The notes under the pieces are model-generated. The model worked only from the letters and a program-made list of their open reading frames with translations. It ran no database searches and was not told where the DNA came from. A stretch of DNA of 64,000 nucleotides, taken from assembly GCA_963920635.1 (NCBI GenBank), contig OY987303.1, positions 48,731,223 through 48,795,222 of the forward strand. Direction: 5' to 3'. Origin of the DNA: Pseudeuparius sepicola. Its lineage: Eukaryota; Arthropoda; Insecta; Coleoptera; Anthribidae. Numbering within the stretch: position 1 is the first letter of the stretch; the number at the start of each line of letters is the position of its first letter. The position numbers and the translations under genes are program-made. Below, in pieces: positions 28,772 to 40,372 of this stretch.

Positions 28772-30196
28772 CTATTTTTTCTGTGTTCTTAAACCGTGGG
28801 AATCGACAACAAATCCTAAATATTTCAGAGATGATTGAAAAAAATTACATTTTTCGAGATTTATTGTTAAATGAGCGGATTTAAGTTTTTCTAGAACTTC
28901 GTACAAAATTTTCAGGTGTTCTTCAAATGTGGAAGAAATAATAATGACGTCATCTAAATAACAAAACACATTTGGTTCTAATTTCGGGGATAAAACTAAG
29001 TCCATGAGTCTTTGTTGACATTGTGCCGAATTGCGTAGTCCGAATGGTACTACATTAAAATGAAAAAGACCTCTACCCGGTATTGAGAATGCCGTTTTTT
29101 CCTTGCTCTCCTCATCAAGAGGAATTTGCCAGAAAGCCTTGCGTAAATCTAACGAGGAAATATACCTAGCATTCCGAAGTAAATTAAGAATTCTATCTTC
29201 TCTAGGTAAGGGGTAAGCATCGTGCTTGGTTATTTTATTAAGTGATCTTCCATCGAAACAAAATCTATATTCGCCGCATTTCTTTTTTACTAAAAGTACT
29301 GGGGAGTTCCATGGGCTGTGAGATGGTTCTACTACACCTAATTTAAGCATTTCATCTAACTCTTGATTAAGAATATTCATCATAAAAGGAGAAAGGGGGT
29401 ATTGCCGTTCCCGGAAGGGCTTAGCGTTTCCGGTATCTATGTGAAAAGTCATTTCATTAGTTCGCCCTAAACCCTGTTTGCAACTTATATCCTCAAAAGA
29501 CAATGTCAATTTTTCTATTTTCTGAACTTGGTCATTTGGTGGATTATCAATACTGTATAAAAAAGGGCAGAGCTGATTATTTTTGCGGTCTGGTACATCT
29601 GAATTATTGTCACGCACATCATATGATTCATTTTCATAATCTAAAATCATCTTGAATCTTCGGCAAAGGTCACTACCTAAAATTAGGAAATGTTTCAAAG
29701 AAGGTACCATTAAAATTCGTGCTATTTTACATATTCCGTTAATACATATTGGTAAACAAAGGGAGCCCGTTACTAAGTGAGGTTTTTCATCGGCAGTGTA
29801 AATTTCACCCGAAGAATAATTTTCTATCGGTAGATTAAATTCTTTGACTACAGGGGAAAATTTATCTCCCACAACTGTTTGTGTGGCACCTGAATCAACT
29901 AGTACTAAATAATTTCTTTTAAATAAGTCTATCTCTATATATGGCCTATTATCAAACGGTTTGGAAGTAAAAAGTGGCAGAACTTCACCCCGCATTTTGT
30001 AAAAATTTGAGACAACAACTTTCCATTTATTCCAATCGTCTATCGAAAATAAATCTTCGGATTTTATAGGTTTTATATTACAATAAGAATAAGCCTGTTT
30101 ATTGCCTTCGCGTGTTGGCCGGCCGCCGCCAAACGCCGCCTTTACGCGTTTTTTGAACACCCACAAGTTTTTGTAGTTTCTTTCGCCTTGCCGCAT
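28772..30196 (-). pseudogene. Gypsy pol, protease and reverse transcriptase (copy A)
   Basis: This 474-residue frame opens with a basic stretch overlapping gag. An aspartic protease has DSGAT with Asp101. The RT then has RFCFDGRSLN, motif A SSLDLRKAFWQIPL (Asp350), VPFGLRNSAQ, and motif C YLDD at 413-416. It ends prematurely after FVVDSHGLR because of a frame change near 28,785. The RT thumb and connection continue in another frame to about 28,640. The likely mode of expression is by -1 frameshifting from gag, so the ATG at 30,196 need not be used. Confidence 0.9.
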
Positions 30197-31494
30197 TTAA
30201 AACAAAATTTATTCCGCTTTGCTCGGCAGTTCTTAAAGCCGTGATTAGGTTGTTTACAATTCCAACACGTGAATTGACATTCCGAGCTAGAGGGGCGATA
30301 ATCTAAGTTATCCGAACTGTTACCTACGTTATTTTTTTCATTTTCGCGAGGATTTTTCTTGTGAAAATTTTTATTTTTATTTTGAAAAACATTACTTCGT
30401 GATGTCGATGCTCGCTCGGTATCGGAGATATAAGAAACTCTAGGACGCATCTTTTGTTCTACTGAATTTTGCGGATTTTTTAACAAATCTATTTTTCTAC
30501 AAAATTGTACGACCTCATTAATTGATTTTATATCTATGATTGCTAATTTGTCTCGGTAAAGTTGTAACATATTTCTCATGATATATTTTAATTTTGTACT
30601 TTCCGCGGGTTCTCTTTCTAAATATTTAAAATATGATTCTAATACTGCGATAAAAATATGCGGAGGCTCATTTGTCCGTTGTTTTCGATTCCGTAGTTCT
30701 TCCCAAATTAATTCTTCAAAGTCTCCCTCTATAAAGTTTTCTTTTAAAAGTACTACTAAAGATTCCCAATCACTTATTGATTTTTTGATAGATTGGTACC
30801 ATACTAACGCTTCGCCCTCAAATAAATCATAAGCCGATTCAAAAAGAGTGTTTTTCGATACGTGCCTAGCAGTTGATAGTTCTTGAATAGTATCCAAGAA
30901 TTTTAATAGACCAAAATTCTTCGTACCGGAATATTTCACGTTCCATTTATAAACGGGGACTGATTTATCCGAAAAAAAATTAGGGGTTCGGTTTGGTGTA
31001 CTATTTGTCATTGTTGTTTGTGAAACATTTTCTATGATAGTATCAGGAGTTTCTGGTTGCGCCTTTTCAAACAGTAGTGCCTCTAGTTCAATACAAGTAG
31101 CGTAACTTTCGTTTTTAAATTCATTTATTTCGTTTACTTGACCTATATTTTCGGGTTTTTTTTCTGGTATTCGAATTCTTTGAATGCGGAATGCTAAATA
31201 AATTAACCGCGATTTTATTCGCAAAAAACAAGAGTCGGTTGCAGGACCCTCGAAGTCACTTATTAAACCACGCAGTTGCTCCAGAGTGTCAGCTACAATA
31301 TTTTGCTCGTTTTCGAAATTATACTCGGGATCCTCATATTCTAAAGTACGATTTCTTTCTGTCGCAAGTCGACGCGCTAATATTTTCCGCTTTACACTAG
31401 CTTCTTTCCTAGTCGATGTTATGCCTCGAATTCTCAGTTCATAATTAAGTTCATCCGAAAGTAAATGAATTGGTTTCAGCTCGCTTACCTCCAT
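30142..31494 (-). CDS. gag: Gypsy gag polyprotein (copy A)
   Basis: This 450-residue structural protein would package element RNA in cytoplasmic particles. It is intact. The middle (about residues 185-345) resembles the retrotransposon gag capsid region, with WYQSIKKSISDWESLVVLL and YIMRNMLQLYRD. The C-terminus has a CCHC zinc knuckle, CWNCKQPNHGFKNC (C410, C413, H418, C423). A second knuckle at C431, C434 and C444 lacks His and has Glu439 instead. The ATG at 31,494 is the first in frame and lies about 480 bases inside the 5' LTR boundary. Gag overlaps pol by 55 bases. Confidence 0.9.
   Translation of the reverse strand: MEVSELKPIHLLSDELNYELRIRGITSTRKEASVKRKILARRLATERNRTLEYEDPEYNFENEQNIVADTLEQLRGLISDFEGPATDSCFLRIKSRLIYLAFRIQRIRIPEKKPENIGQVNEINEFKNESYATCIELEALLFEKAQPETPDTIIENVSQTTMTNSTPNRTPNFFSDKSVPVYKWNVKYSGTKNFGLLKFLDTIQELSTARHVSKNTLFESAYDLFEGEALVWYQSIKKSISDWESLVVLLKENFIEGDFEELIWEELRNRKQRTNEPPHIFIAVLESYFKYLEREPAESTKLKYIMRNMLQLYRDKLAIIDIKSINEVVQFCRKIDLLKNPQNSVEQKMRPRVSYISDTERASTSRSNVFQNKNKNFHKKNPRENEKNNVGNSSDNLDYRPSSSECQFTCWNCKQPNHGFKNCRAKRNKFCFKCGKAKETTKTCGCSKNA
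30148..30154 (-). promoter_or_regulatory. -1 ribosomal frameshift site, gag/pol (copy A)
   Basis: On the minus strand the heptamer AAAAAAC lies in the gag zero frame as A-AAA-AAC, one codon (GCG) before the gag stop. A one-base slip back continues directly into the pol frame. This is a classical X-XXY-YYZ slippery site. I did not work out a downstream pseudoknot, although a GC-rich segment follows. Confidence 0.75.
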
Positions 31495-31934
31495 TTTTCA
31501 AAAGAAATTACCTTAATATTTCCGTATAACAGTCAGTAATGCAGTAAGAATGACATTAAAGTTCAATACGCTTGTAGGGGAATATCAATAAACAAAACAG
31601 CTCCACAAATGACAACAACTCAATCTACACCTATTTTCGTCACCCAATCTCCAATGAAATAAATTAGTCGACAAAGGTAGAAATTCGGAACCACCTGTAT
31701 CAAATGTAGTAAAAATATTGGTTTAAAAGGTCAAATAATGGTTTTTATGCACACGTTTCAAATTTCAAGGATACTTATTCTTATTAGTTTTGGACAGTAT
31801 GTCCTTTTTTATGTTGAAGCCTCAGAAAAAATAATTCTGCTTGTTTTGATAAAAACATTGCCCTGCCAATATATGTGTACCTTATTTCAGCCTGTCAAAT
31901 GAGTGTATTCTTAAATAATAGCCTTAAAGAAAAT

Positions 31935-31966
31935 GGTTTATTTCGAGCCGACACGTTGGTCGCCAC
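31935..31966 (-). promoter_or_regulatory. Candidate primer-binding site (copy A)
   Basis: On the minus strand, nine bases after the GGTGCA end of the 5' LTR, comes TGGCGACCAACGTGTCGG. It begins TGG, as expected for pairing with the CCA end of a tRNA. The tRNA is not identified. Copy B has the same at 38,895-38,926. Confidence 0.5.
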
Positions 31967-31974
31967 TTACTTAG

Positions 31975-33409
31975 TGCACCTTTTATTATTAAATTTTTTT
32001 TAGTACACCAGTTTTGATGGTCGCTAGCTCAGGGTGACTTTAGGTCGGGTTTTTTTTTTCTTTTTTAAACCTTTTGTTTTTTTGGAGAATTTGTAATGCG
32101 CCAATTAGTTTCTTTAAAAAAATTTATAACTTAGGAAACTTGTCATCTAGTACCCTAGTAAGGAAACCAATAAAGAATACTAGGGAATATGATTCAATTT
32201 AGTTGAACAGGCTGGAATATGAAATAAGTTACACTTATGTTGGAAATAACTAAGAAAATATGTATTGAATATTTTTTTGATACAAGTCTTACGAGCTAAG
32301 GGTTAGTAGGAAGTAATATTTAAAAAAAATAAATCACCTTCAATAATATTACAAAACATGTACATATCTTAAGACTATACGCAAACTGTGCGTAAACCAA
32401 TTTATCGAAGGAGCTAATAATAATAATAATAATGTGTTACCAGGGTGCATAATTATTCAAAGCTCAGGGTGCAAAATACATGTACAATTAAATCAAAAGC
32501 AAACATGGCATAAAAACCTGATTTCTTCTTTTTCAATCCGAAGCGACGAGAACCATACTATAGTGTTCCTGCGTTTCCAGTTGCGTAACAACGGGCAAGT
32601 GGCACGCGTAGATCAGCGAACGCTCCCGTACGTCGCAGCAGACCATACCATACAGGACAAAATAGTTAAATTCCGTAGTTACATGAGTACGTGGTGCTGG
32701 GTTGGAGATGAGGCGAGGCTAGGCGAGATGTGACGAAACTAGCGAGTGAGATGAGCGAGGCCTAATGGGCAAAGAAGACCAAAAATTAGCGACCTGGCGA
32801 GGTTTGTCGCAGCATAAATAAGGAAGAATTTGACTAAAAAAAAACAATTGCAACGAAAATAGAACGCACTTACCAAAGTTGTTATGCGGCCTCATAGTAA
32901 AAAAACGTGCATTTTCTAGTCGGGGTATTCACGGAACCGAAGCCTTGTGCGGTACCATCAAGAAAGAGTCTTGCTACCTCTCGCAACAAATACGGCCTGG
33001 CAGTGGCCCACGACTTCAATTAAATTTTGACTTGTACCTACACGTTTTTCACATTTCAAGTCTTTAGCGGTTCTATGCCCCGGTATTTAAAGGAAAATTG
33101 CCTTAAAAAAAAAACAACTTTTTGGCAGACCGATGGCTTGGTCCGTTCGCGAACTGTTTCTATGATAAACAACTTATGCTAAAAGGATGCAAGAATAATG
33201 AAGGAATTTCTTCTACAAACTTCGATTGTCACATACCTAACAAAAAAATAGCTTCGATAGCTTCCTACCAGGTCAAAAGAAAAGATTTCTAGCAAATTTT
33301 AGTTTTCTTTAAAGATACCTCGAACGGTCCTGTAACTCCGGGTTGGAAATCTATACGAAAGAAAGGGGCGGACGCTAGTCAAGTGGTCCCATAGTTTAAA
33401 ATCGCTACA
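31975..33409 (-). repeat. LTR 2 (shared middle LTR)
   Basis: It is 1435 bp, with the same ends as LTR 1. It serves as 5' LTR of copy A and 3' LTR of copy B, which shows that the two elements are fused and were not inserted independently. Confidence 0.9.
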
Positions 33410-33753
33410 CTCGCCCTCTCCAACGAAAAAAAAAATAAAAATGAAATTATTATTTTTTATAAACCCTTGATCCTGAAAATTCATCGCTTTCTCGAGACAA
33501 AACCTTGGTTACTCGCTTTCTATACCACACAGCAGCCTGATAACTACGTGTATCACCCGCCAAACGAAAAGTCTGGTGACAAATTCAGAAGTTACATAAT
33601 CGGGAAAATCATAATAGGGTATTGGCACATATTCAAAAAAAAGGACTTCGGCTATGCGGAAAGAAAGCAACAAACAAAAAAAATTTTTTTGACAAAAAAC
33701 AATACCTATACCTACAAATTATCTAACTACTTATAGTAAAAGTTTACTTTTAT

Positions 33754-35118
33754 CTATCCGACGGAAACGTCGGAGTTGGATCCAAAATATTCCTTTAAAT
33801 CCTTACAATGCCAATTACCAGCATCTGAGCCATCCAAATTTTCCAAACTATATACAAGGCGAGATATCCGCCTAGAAATTCTACATAATACAAATTTTTC
33901 TGCAAGTTTCGCACTAAACTTATTTGCAGCATCGGAAAGAACTTTGTTTCTTTTCCAAACTAGACTTCCTTTGCTGAAAACTACATCGCGTTTTCTTAAA
34001 TTATAGGCGCGTTCATTACGCTTATACGCCCTATGCAATCTACACTTTACTTCTTCATAAACGTCTGAAAGTCCCTTTAAAGATTCGGCAAATATTCTCC
34101 TGTCTTCAGGCAATAAGTCTAATTTTTTGGTACTAGATATCGTTCCATAAAATTTTCCGGAAATGGGTACCAAACGCGCAAAATTCAAAAATACTGGAGA
34201 ATATCCAGTAACTTCGTGACAAGCCGAGTTCAAAGCGTACTTAATTTCTGGTATCTTGGTATCCCAGTTACTATGATCTGTAACATAACTACGTATTACC
34301 GTGCCTAATGTTTTATTAACTCTTTCAACAAAATTGGCTTGGGGATGATACCGTGCATTAAACCAAATTTTTTGTACTTCGTATTTATCGATCAATTGTT
34401 TAAAGATTTTTCCGGCGAATTGGGTTCCGTTGTCACAGATCACAATTTGTGGAACTCCAAAAACTAAGAAAATTTCCTGTTCAATAAATTTACATATTCG
34501 TTTAGCATCTGCCTTTTTTAAAGGACATAAAAGAGTATACTTTGTGAACCAATCTGTGACAACTAAGATATGAGTATTTCCTAATTTACTTCTAGGTAAT
34601 GGTCCTACTAAATCTGCTGCGATTATTTGAAATGGATACGTAACCTTTTTTTCGGTACCCATTAATCCTATCCTAGCTGAAGATGGTATTTTTTGAGAAC
34701 CGCAAACTTTACAAGATTTGACATAGTTTAGAACATCGCGCCGCATTTGTTTCCAGTAATAAAATTCTTGTACGCGTTTTAAAGTTTTAAAGAAACCAAA
34801 GTGACCTGCCGTTGCCGGATCATGGTATTTTTCAATAATTATTTTTATTTTATTTTTGGGGACCAAAAGTTTCCATGGCGTACGGTTCGATTTTAATTTT
34901 GCATTAGAAGGAATATACTTGTAGACAAAATGACTTCTAACCGCCCAATTAGGATATTTTTGCTGATCTTTTTGTATACTTTCTGCTAAACTTATGTAAG
35001 ACGGGTCCAGATCCACGGGAGCAATATCTAATATTTCCGGAACGTCAAAATTCTGCATTTGGAATATTTCATCATGTACTTCACCGTCGTCATTTTCTAA
35101 AGATTTTTCTGGGTACAT
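33754..35118 (-). pseudogene. Gypsy pol, integrase region (copy B)
   Basis: The amino acid sequence is identical to the copy A frame at 26,794-28,158, with the same HHCC (99, 106, 136, 139) and DD35E (169, 229, 265) residues. It is cut off from RNase H by the same 10-base duplication near 35,140. Confidence 0.9.
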
Positions 35119-35143
35119 TCTAGATAAAGCGTCTGGTACTACA

Positions 35144-35527
35144 TTAAATTTGCCTTAATTTGCCTTTACGGTGTTCTAGAACATAATCAAATTGTTGTAA
35201 TTGAACCGCCCATCGAGCTAACTTGCCAGTGGGTTCTTTCATATTGTTTAACCACAAGAGAGAGTAATGATCGGTAATAATTTTAAACTTCGTGCCTTCG
35301 AAAAAAGGTCGGAATTTCTTTATACCGAATATTACCGCTAAACATTCGCGCTCTGTAACACTGTAGTTTCTTTCTGTACGAGAGAGGGATCTACTAGCAA
35401 ATGCGATCACCACCTCCTCGCCATTGATATGTTGTAATAATACTGCACCTAAACCTGTGTTAGAAGCATCACACTGTATAATAAACATTCTAGAAAAATC
35501 TGGACTGCGGAGTATTGGTGCTGACAT
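35144..35527 (-). pseudogene. Gypsy pol, RNase H region (copy B)
   Basis: The frame is identical to the 127-residue frame of copy A and carries the three acidic RNase H motifs. It is bounded by the same frame breaks on both sides. Confidence 0.9.
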
Positions 35528-35731
35528 TAGAGCTTGCTTTAAATTTGCGAACGCGTTTTCGGACTCAACGTTCCATTTAATGGACTGACCTTTTTTTACC
35601 TTTCAATAGATCATTTAGTGGCGCTACAAGGGTGGAAAACTGATTAATAAACCGCCTATACCAAGAAGTCATGCCGAGAAATCTTTTTAATTCTGTAGTA
35701 TTTGTAGGCCTGGGGTAGTTTACCATTGCCT

Positions 35732-37156
35732 CTATTTTTTCTGTGTTCTTAAACCGTGGGAATCGACAACAAATCCTAAATATTTCAGAGATGATTGAAA
35801 AAAATTACATTTTTCGAGATTTATTGTTAAATGAGCGGATTTAAGTTTTTCTAGAACTTCGTACAAAATTTTCAGGTGTTCTTCAAATGTGGAAGAAATA
35901 ATAATGACGTCATCTAAATAACAAAACACATTTGGTTCTAATTTCGGGGATAAAACTAAGTCCATGAGTCTTTGTTGACATTGTGCCGAATTGCGTAGTC
36001 CGAATGGTACTACATTAAAATGAAAAAGACCTCTACCCGGTATTGAGAATGCCGTTTTTTCCTTGCTCTCCTCATCAAGAGGAATTTGCCAGAAAGCCTT
36101 GCGTAAATCTAACGAGGAAATATACCTAGCATTCCGAAGTAAATTAAGAATTCTATCTTCTCTAGGTAAGGGGTAAGCATCGTGCTTGGTTATTTTATTA
36201 AGTGATCTTCCATCGAAACAAAATCTATATTCGCCGCATTTCTTTTTTACTAAAAGTACTGGGGAGTTCCATGGGCTGTGAGATGGTTCTACTACACCTA
36301 ATTTAAGCATTTCATCTAACTCTTGATTAAGAATATTCATCATAAAAGGAGAAAGGGGGTATTGCCGTTCCCGGAAGGGCTTAGCGTTTCCGGTATCTAT
36401 GTGAAAAGTCATTTCATTAGTTCGCCCTAAACCCTGTTTGCAACTTATATCCTCAAAAGACAATGTCAATTTTTCTATTTTCTGAACTTGGTCATTTGGT
36501 GGATTATCAATACTGTATAAAAAAGGGCAGAGCTGATTATTTTTGCGGTCTGGTACATCTGAATTATTGTCACGCACATCATATGATTCATTTTCATAAT
36601 CTAAAATCATCTTGAATCTTCGGCAAAGGTCACTACCTAAAATTAGGAAATGTTTCAAAGAAGGTACCATTAAAATTCGTGCTATTTTACATATTCCGTT
36701 AATACATATTGGTAAACAAAGGGAGCCCGTTACTAAGTGAGGTTTTTCATCGGCAGTGTAAATTTCACCCGAAGAATAATTTTCTATCGGTAGATTAAAT
36801 TCTTTGACTACAGGGGAAAATTTATCTCCCACAACTGTTTGTGTGGCACCTGAATCAACTAGTACTAAATAATTTCTTTTAAATAAGTCTATCTCTATAT
36901 ATGGCCTATTATCAAACGGTTTGGAAGTAAAAAGTGGCAGAACTTCACCCCGCATTTTGTAAAAATTTGAGACAACAACTTTCCATTTATTCCAATCGTC
37001 TATCGAAAATAAATCTTCGGATTTTATAGGTTTTATATTACAATAAGAATAAGCCTGTTTATTGCCTTCGCGTGTTGGCCGGCCGCCGCCAAACGCCGCC
37101 TTTACGCGTTTTTTGAACACCCACAAGTTTTTGTAGTTTCTTTCGCCTTGCCGCAT
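35732..37156 (-). pseudogene. Gypsy pol, protease and reverse transcriptase (copy B)
   Basis: The frame is identical to the copy A frame: protease DSGAT at Asp101 and RT YLDD at 413-416. It terminates at the same frame change (near 35,745), so this copy is defective in the same way. Confidence 0.9.
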
Positions 37157-38454
37157 TTAAAACAAAATTTATTCCGCTTTGCTCGGCAGTTCTTAAAGCC
37201 GTGATTAGGTTGTTTACAATTCCAACACGTGAATTGACATTCCGAGCTAGAGGGGCGATAATCTAAGTTATCCGAACTGTTACCTACGTTATTTTTTTCA
37301 TTTTCGCGAGGATTTTTCTTGTGAAAATTTTTATTTTTATTTTGAAAAACATTACTTCGTGATGTCGATGCTCGCTCGGTATCGGAGATATAAGAAACTC
37401 TAGGACGCATCTTTTGTTCTACTGAATTTTGCGGATTTTTTAACAAATCTATTTTTCTACAAAATTGTACGACCTCATTAATTGATTTTATATCTATGAT
37501 TGCTAATTTGTCTCGGTAAAGTTGTAACATATTTCTCATGATATATTTTAATTTTGTACTTTCCGCGGGTTCTCTTTCTAAATATTTAAAATATGATTCT
37601 AATACTGCGATAAAAATATGCGGAGGCTCATTTGTCCGTTGTTTTCGATTCCGTAGTTCTTCCCAAATTAATTCTTCAAAGTCTCCCTCTATAAAGTTTT
37701 CTTTTAAAAGTACTACTAAAGATTCCCAATCACTTATTGATTTTTTGATAGATTGGTACCATACTAACGCTTCGCCCTCAAATAAATCATAAGCCGATTC
37801 AAAAAGAGTGTTTTTCGATACGTGCCTAGCAGTTGATAGTTCTTGAATAGTATCCAAGAATTTTAATAGACCAAAATTCTTCGTACCGGAATATTTCACG
37901 TTCCATTTATAAACGGGGACTGATTTATCCGAAAAAAAATTAGGGGTTCGGTTTGGTATACTATTTGTCATTGTTGTTTGTGAAACATTTTCTATGATAG
38001 TATCAGGAGTTTCTGGTTGCGCCTTTTCAAACAGTAGTGCCTCTAGTTCAATACAAGTAGCGTAACTTTCGTTTTTAAATTCATTTATTTCGTTTACTTG
38101 ACCTATATTTTCGGGTTTTTTTTCTGGTATTCGAATTCTTTGAATGCGGAATGCTAAATAAATTAACCGCGATTTTATTCGCAAAAAACAAGAGTCGGTT
38201 GCAGGACCCTCGAAGTCACTTATTAAACCACGCAGTTGCTCCAGAGTGTCAGCTACAATATTTTGCTCGTTTTCGAAATTATACTCGGGATCCTCATATT
38301 CTAAAGTACGATTTCTTTCTGTCGCAAGTCGACGCGCTAATATTTTCCGCTTTACACTAGCTTCTTTCCTAGTCGATGTTATGCCTCGAATTCTCAGTTC
38401 ATAATTAAGTTCATCCGAAAGTAAATGAATTGGTTTCAGCTCGCTTACCTCCAT
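37102..38454 (-). CDS. gag: Gypsy gag polyprotein (copy B)
   Basis: It is an intact 450-residue frame, equal to copy A except for one Thr to Ile change in the NS(T/I)PNRTP segment. It has the same zinc knuckle and the same missing His in the second knuckle. Confidence 0.9.
   Translation of the reverse strand: MEVSELKPIHLLSDELNYELRIRGITSTRKEASVKRKILARRLATERNRTLEYEDPEYNFENEQNIVADTLEQLRGLISDFEGPATDSCFLRIKSRLIYLAFRIQRIRIPEKKPENIGQVNEINEFKNESYATCIELEALLFEKAQPETPDTIIENVSQTTMTNSIPNRTPNFFSDKSVPVYKWNVKYSGTKNFGLLKFLDTIQELSTARHVSKNTLFESAYDLFEGEALVWYQSIKKSISDWESLVVLLKENFIEGDFEELIWEELRNRKQRTNEPPHIFIAVLESYFKYLEREPAESTKLKYIMRNMLQLYRDKLAIIDIKSINEVVQFCRKIDLLKNPQNSVEQKMRPRVSYISDTERASTSRSNVFQNKNKNFHKKNPRENEKNNVGNSSDNLDYRPSSSECQFTCWNCKQPNHGFKNCRAKRNKFCFKCGKAKETTKTCGCSKNA
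37108..37114 (-). promoter_or_regulatory. -1 ribosomal frameshift site, gag/pol (copy B)
   Basis: AAAAAAC occupies the same position as in copy A, one codon before the gag stop, and a -1 slip leads into the pol frame. Confidence 0.75.
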
Positions 38455-38934
38455 TTTTCAAAAGAAATTACCTTAATATTTCCGTATAACAGTCAGTAAT
38501 GCAGTAAGAATGACATTAAAGTTCAATACGCTTGTAGGGGAATATCAATAAACAAAACAGCTCCACAAATGACAACAACTCAATCTACACCTATTTTCGT
38601 CACCCAATCTCCAATGAAATAAATTAGTCGACAAAGGTAGAAATTCGGAACCACCTGTATCAAATGTAGTAAAAATATTGGTTTAAAAGGTCAAATAATG
38701 GTTTTTATGCACACGTTTCAAATTTCAAGGATACTTATTCTTATTAGTTTTGGACAGTATGTCCTTTTTTATGTTGAAGCCTCAGAAAAAATAATTCTGC
38801 TTGTTTTGATAAAAACATTGCCCTGCCAATATATGTGTACCTTATTTCAGCCTGTCAAATGAGTGTATTCTTAAATAATAGCCTTAAAGAAAATGGTTTA
38901 TTTCGAGCCGACACGTTGGTCGCCACTTACTTAG

Positions 38935-40368
38935 TGCACCTTTTATTATTAAATTTTTTTTAGTACACCAGTTTTGATGGTCGCTAGCTCAGGGTGACTT
39001 TAGGTCGGGTTTTTTTTTTCTTTTTTAAACCTTTTGTTTTTTTGGAGAATTTGTAATGCGCCAATTAGTTTCTTTAAAAAAATTTATAACTTAGGAAACT
39101 TGTCATCTAGTACCCTAGTAAGGAAACCAATAAAGAATACTAGGGAATATGATTCAATTTAGTTGAACAGGCTGGAATATGAAATAAGTTACACTTATGT
39201 TGGAAATAACTAAGAAAATATGTATTGAATATTTTTTTGATACAAGTCTTACGAGCTAAGGGTTAGTAGGAAGTAATATTTAAAAAAAATAAATCACCTT
39301 CAATAATATTACAAAACATGTACATATCTTAAGACTATACGCAAACTGTGCGTAAACCAATTTATCGAAGGAGCTAATAATAATAATAATAATGTGTTAC
39401 CAGGGTGCATAATTATTCAAAGCTCAGGGTGCAAAATACATGTACAATTAAATCAAAAGCAAACATGGCATAAAAACCTGATTTCTTCTTTTTCAATCCG
39501 AAGCGACGAGAACCATACTATAGTGTTCCTGCGTTTCCAGTTGCGTAACAACGGGCAAGTGGCACGCGTAGATCAGCGAACGCTCCCGTACGTCGCAGCA
39601 GACCATACCATACAGGACAAAATAGTTAAATTCCGTAGTTACATGAGTACGTGGTGCTGGGTTGGAGATGAGGCGAGGCTAGGCGAGATGTGACGAAACT
39701 AGCGAGTGAGATGAGCGAGGCCTAATGGGCAAAGAAGACCAAAAATTAGCGACCTGGCGAGGTTTGTCGCAGCATAAATAAGGAAGAATTTGACTAAAAA
39801 AAAACAATTGCAACGAAAATAGAACGCACTTACCAAAGTTGTTATGCGGCCTCATAGTAAAAAAACGTGCATTTTCTAGTCGGGGTATTCACGGAACCGA
39901 AGCCTTGTGCGGTACCATCAAGAAAGAGTCTTGCTACCTCTCGCAACAAATACGGCCTGGCAGTGGCCCACGACTTCAATTAAATTTTGACTTGTACCTA
40001 CACGTTTTTCACATTTCAAGTCTTTAGCGGTTCTATGCCCCGGTATTTAAAGGAAAATTGCCTTAAAAAAAAACAACTTTTTGGCAGACCGATGGCTTGG
40101 TCCGTTCGCGAACTGTTTCTATGATAAACAACTTATGCTAAAAGGATGCAAGAATAATGAAGGAATTTCTTCTACAAACTTCGATTGTCACATACCTAAC
40201 AAAAAAATAGCTTCGATAGCTTCCTACCAGGTCAAAAGAAAAGATTTCTAGCAAATTTTAGTTTTCTTTAAAGATACCTCGAACGGTCCTGTAACTCCGG
40301 GTTGGAAATCTATACGAAAGAAAGGGGCGGACGCTAGTCAAGTGGTCCCATAGTTTAAAATCGCTACA
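38935..40368 (-). repeat. LTR 3 (outer right) of the gypsy array
   Basis: It is 1434 bp. It differs from LTR 2 by one A in a homopolymer near 40,070. It ends CGCTACA on the plus strand, followed by AGCT, which matches the AGCT before LTR 1. Confidence 0.9.
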
Positions 40369-40372
40369 AGCT

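Larger units (their letters stand above)
25013..33409 (-). mobile_element. Ty3/gypsy retrotransposon, tandem copy A
   Basis: Read on the minus strand this is 5' LTR (31,975-33,409), gag, pol and 3' LTR (25,013-26,449). The pol order protease-RT-RNase H-integrase identifies Ty3/gypsy (Metaviridae-type). No envelope gene is present. The 5' LTR is shared with copy B as its 3' LTR. The element copies itself through RNA and integrates with its own integrase, but pol is broken in three places, so this copy cannot make a full polyprotein. AGCT lies directly outside the outer LTRs of the whole array (25,009-25,012 and 40,369-40,372). Confidence 0.9.
31975..40368 (-). mobile_element. Ty3/gypsy retrotransposon, tandem copy B
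   Basis: Copy B repeats copy A with a period of 6960 bases: 5' LTR 38,935-40,368, gag 37,102-38,454, pol pieces below, 3' LTR 31,975-33,409. The only internal coding difference I see is G at 30,998 versus A at 37,958, which changes a gag Thr to Ile. Near-identity implies a very recent duplication or an assembly duplication. Confidence 0.9.
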
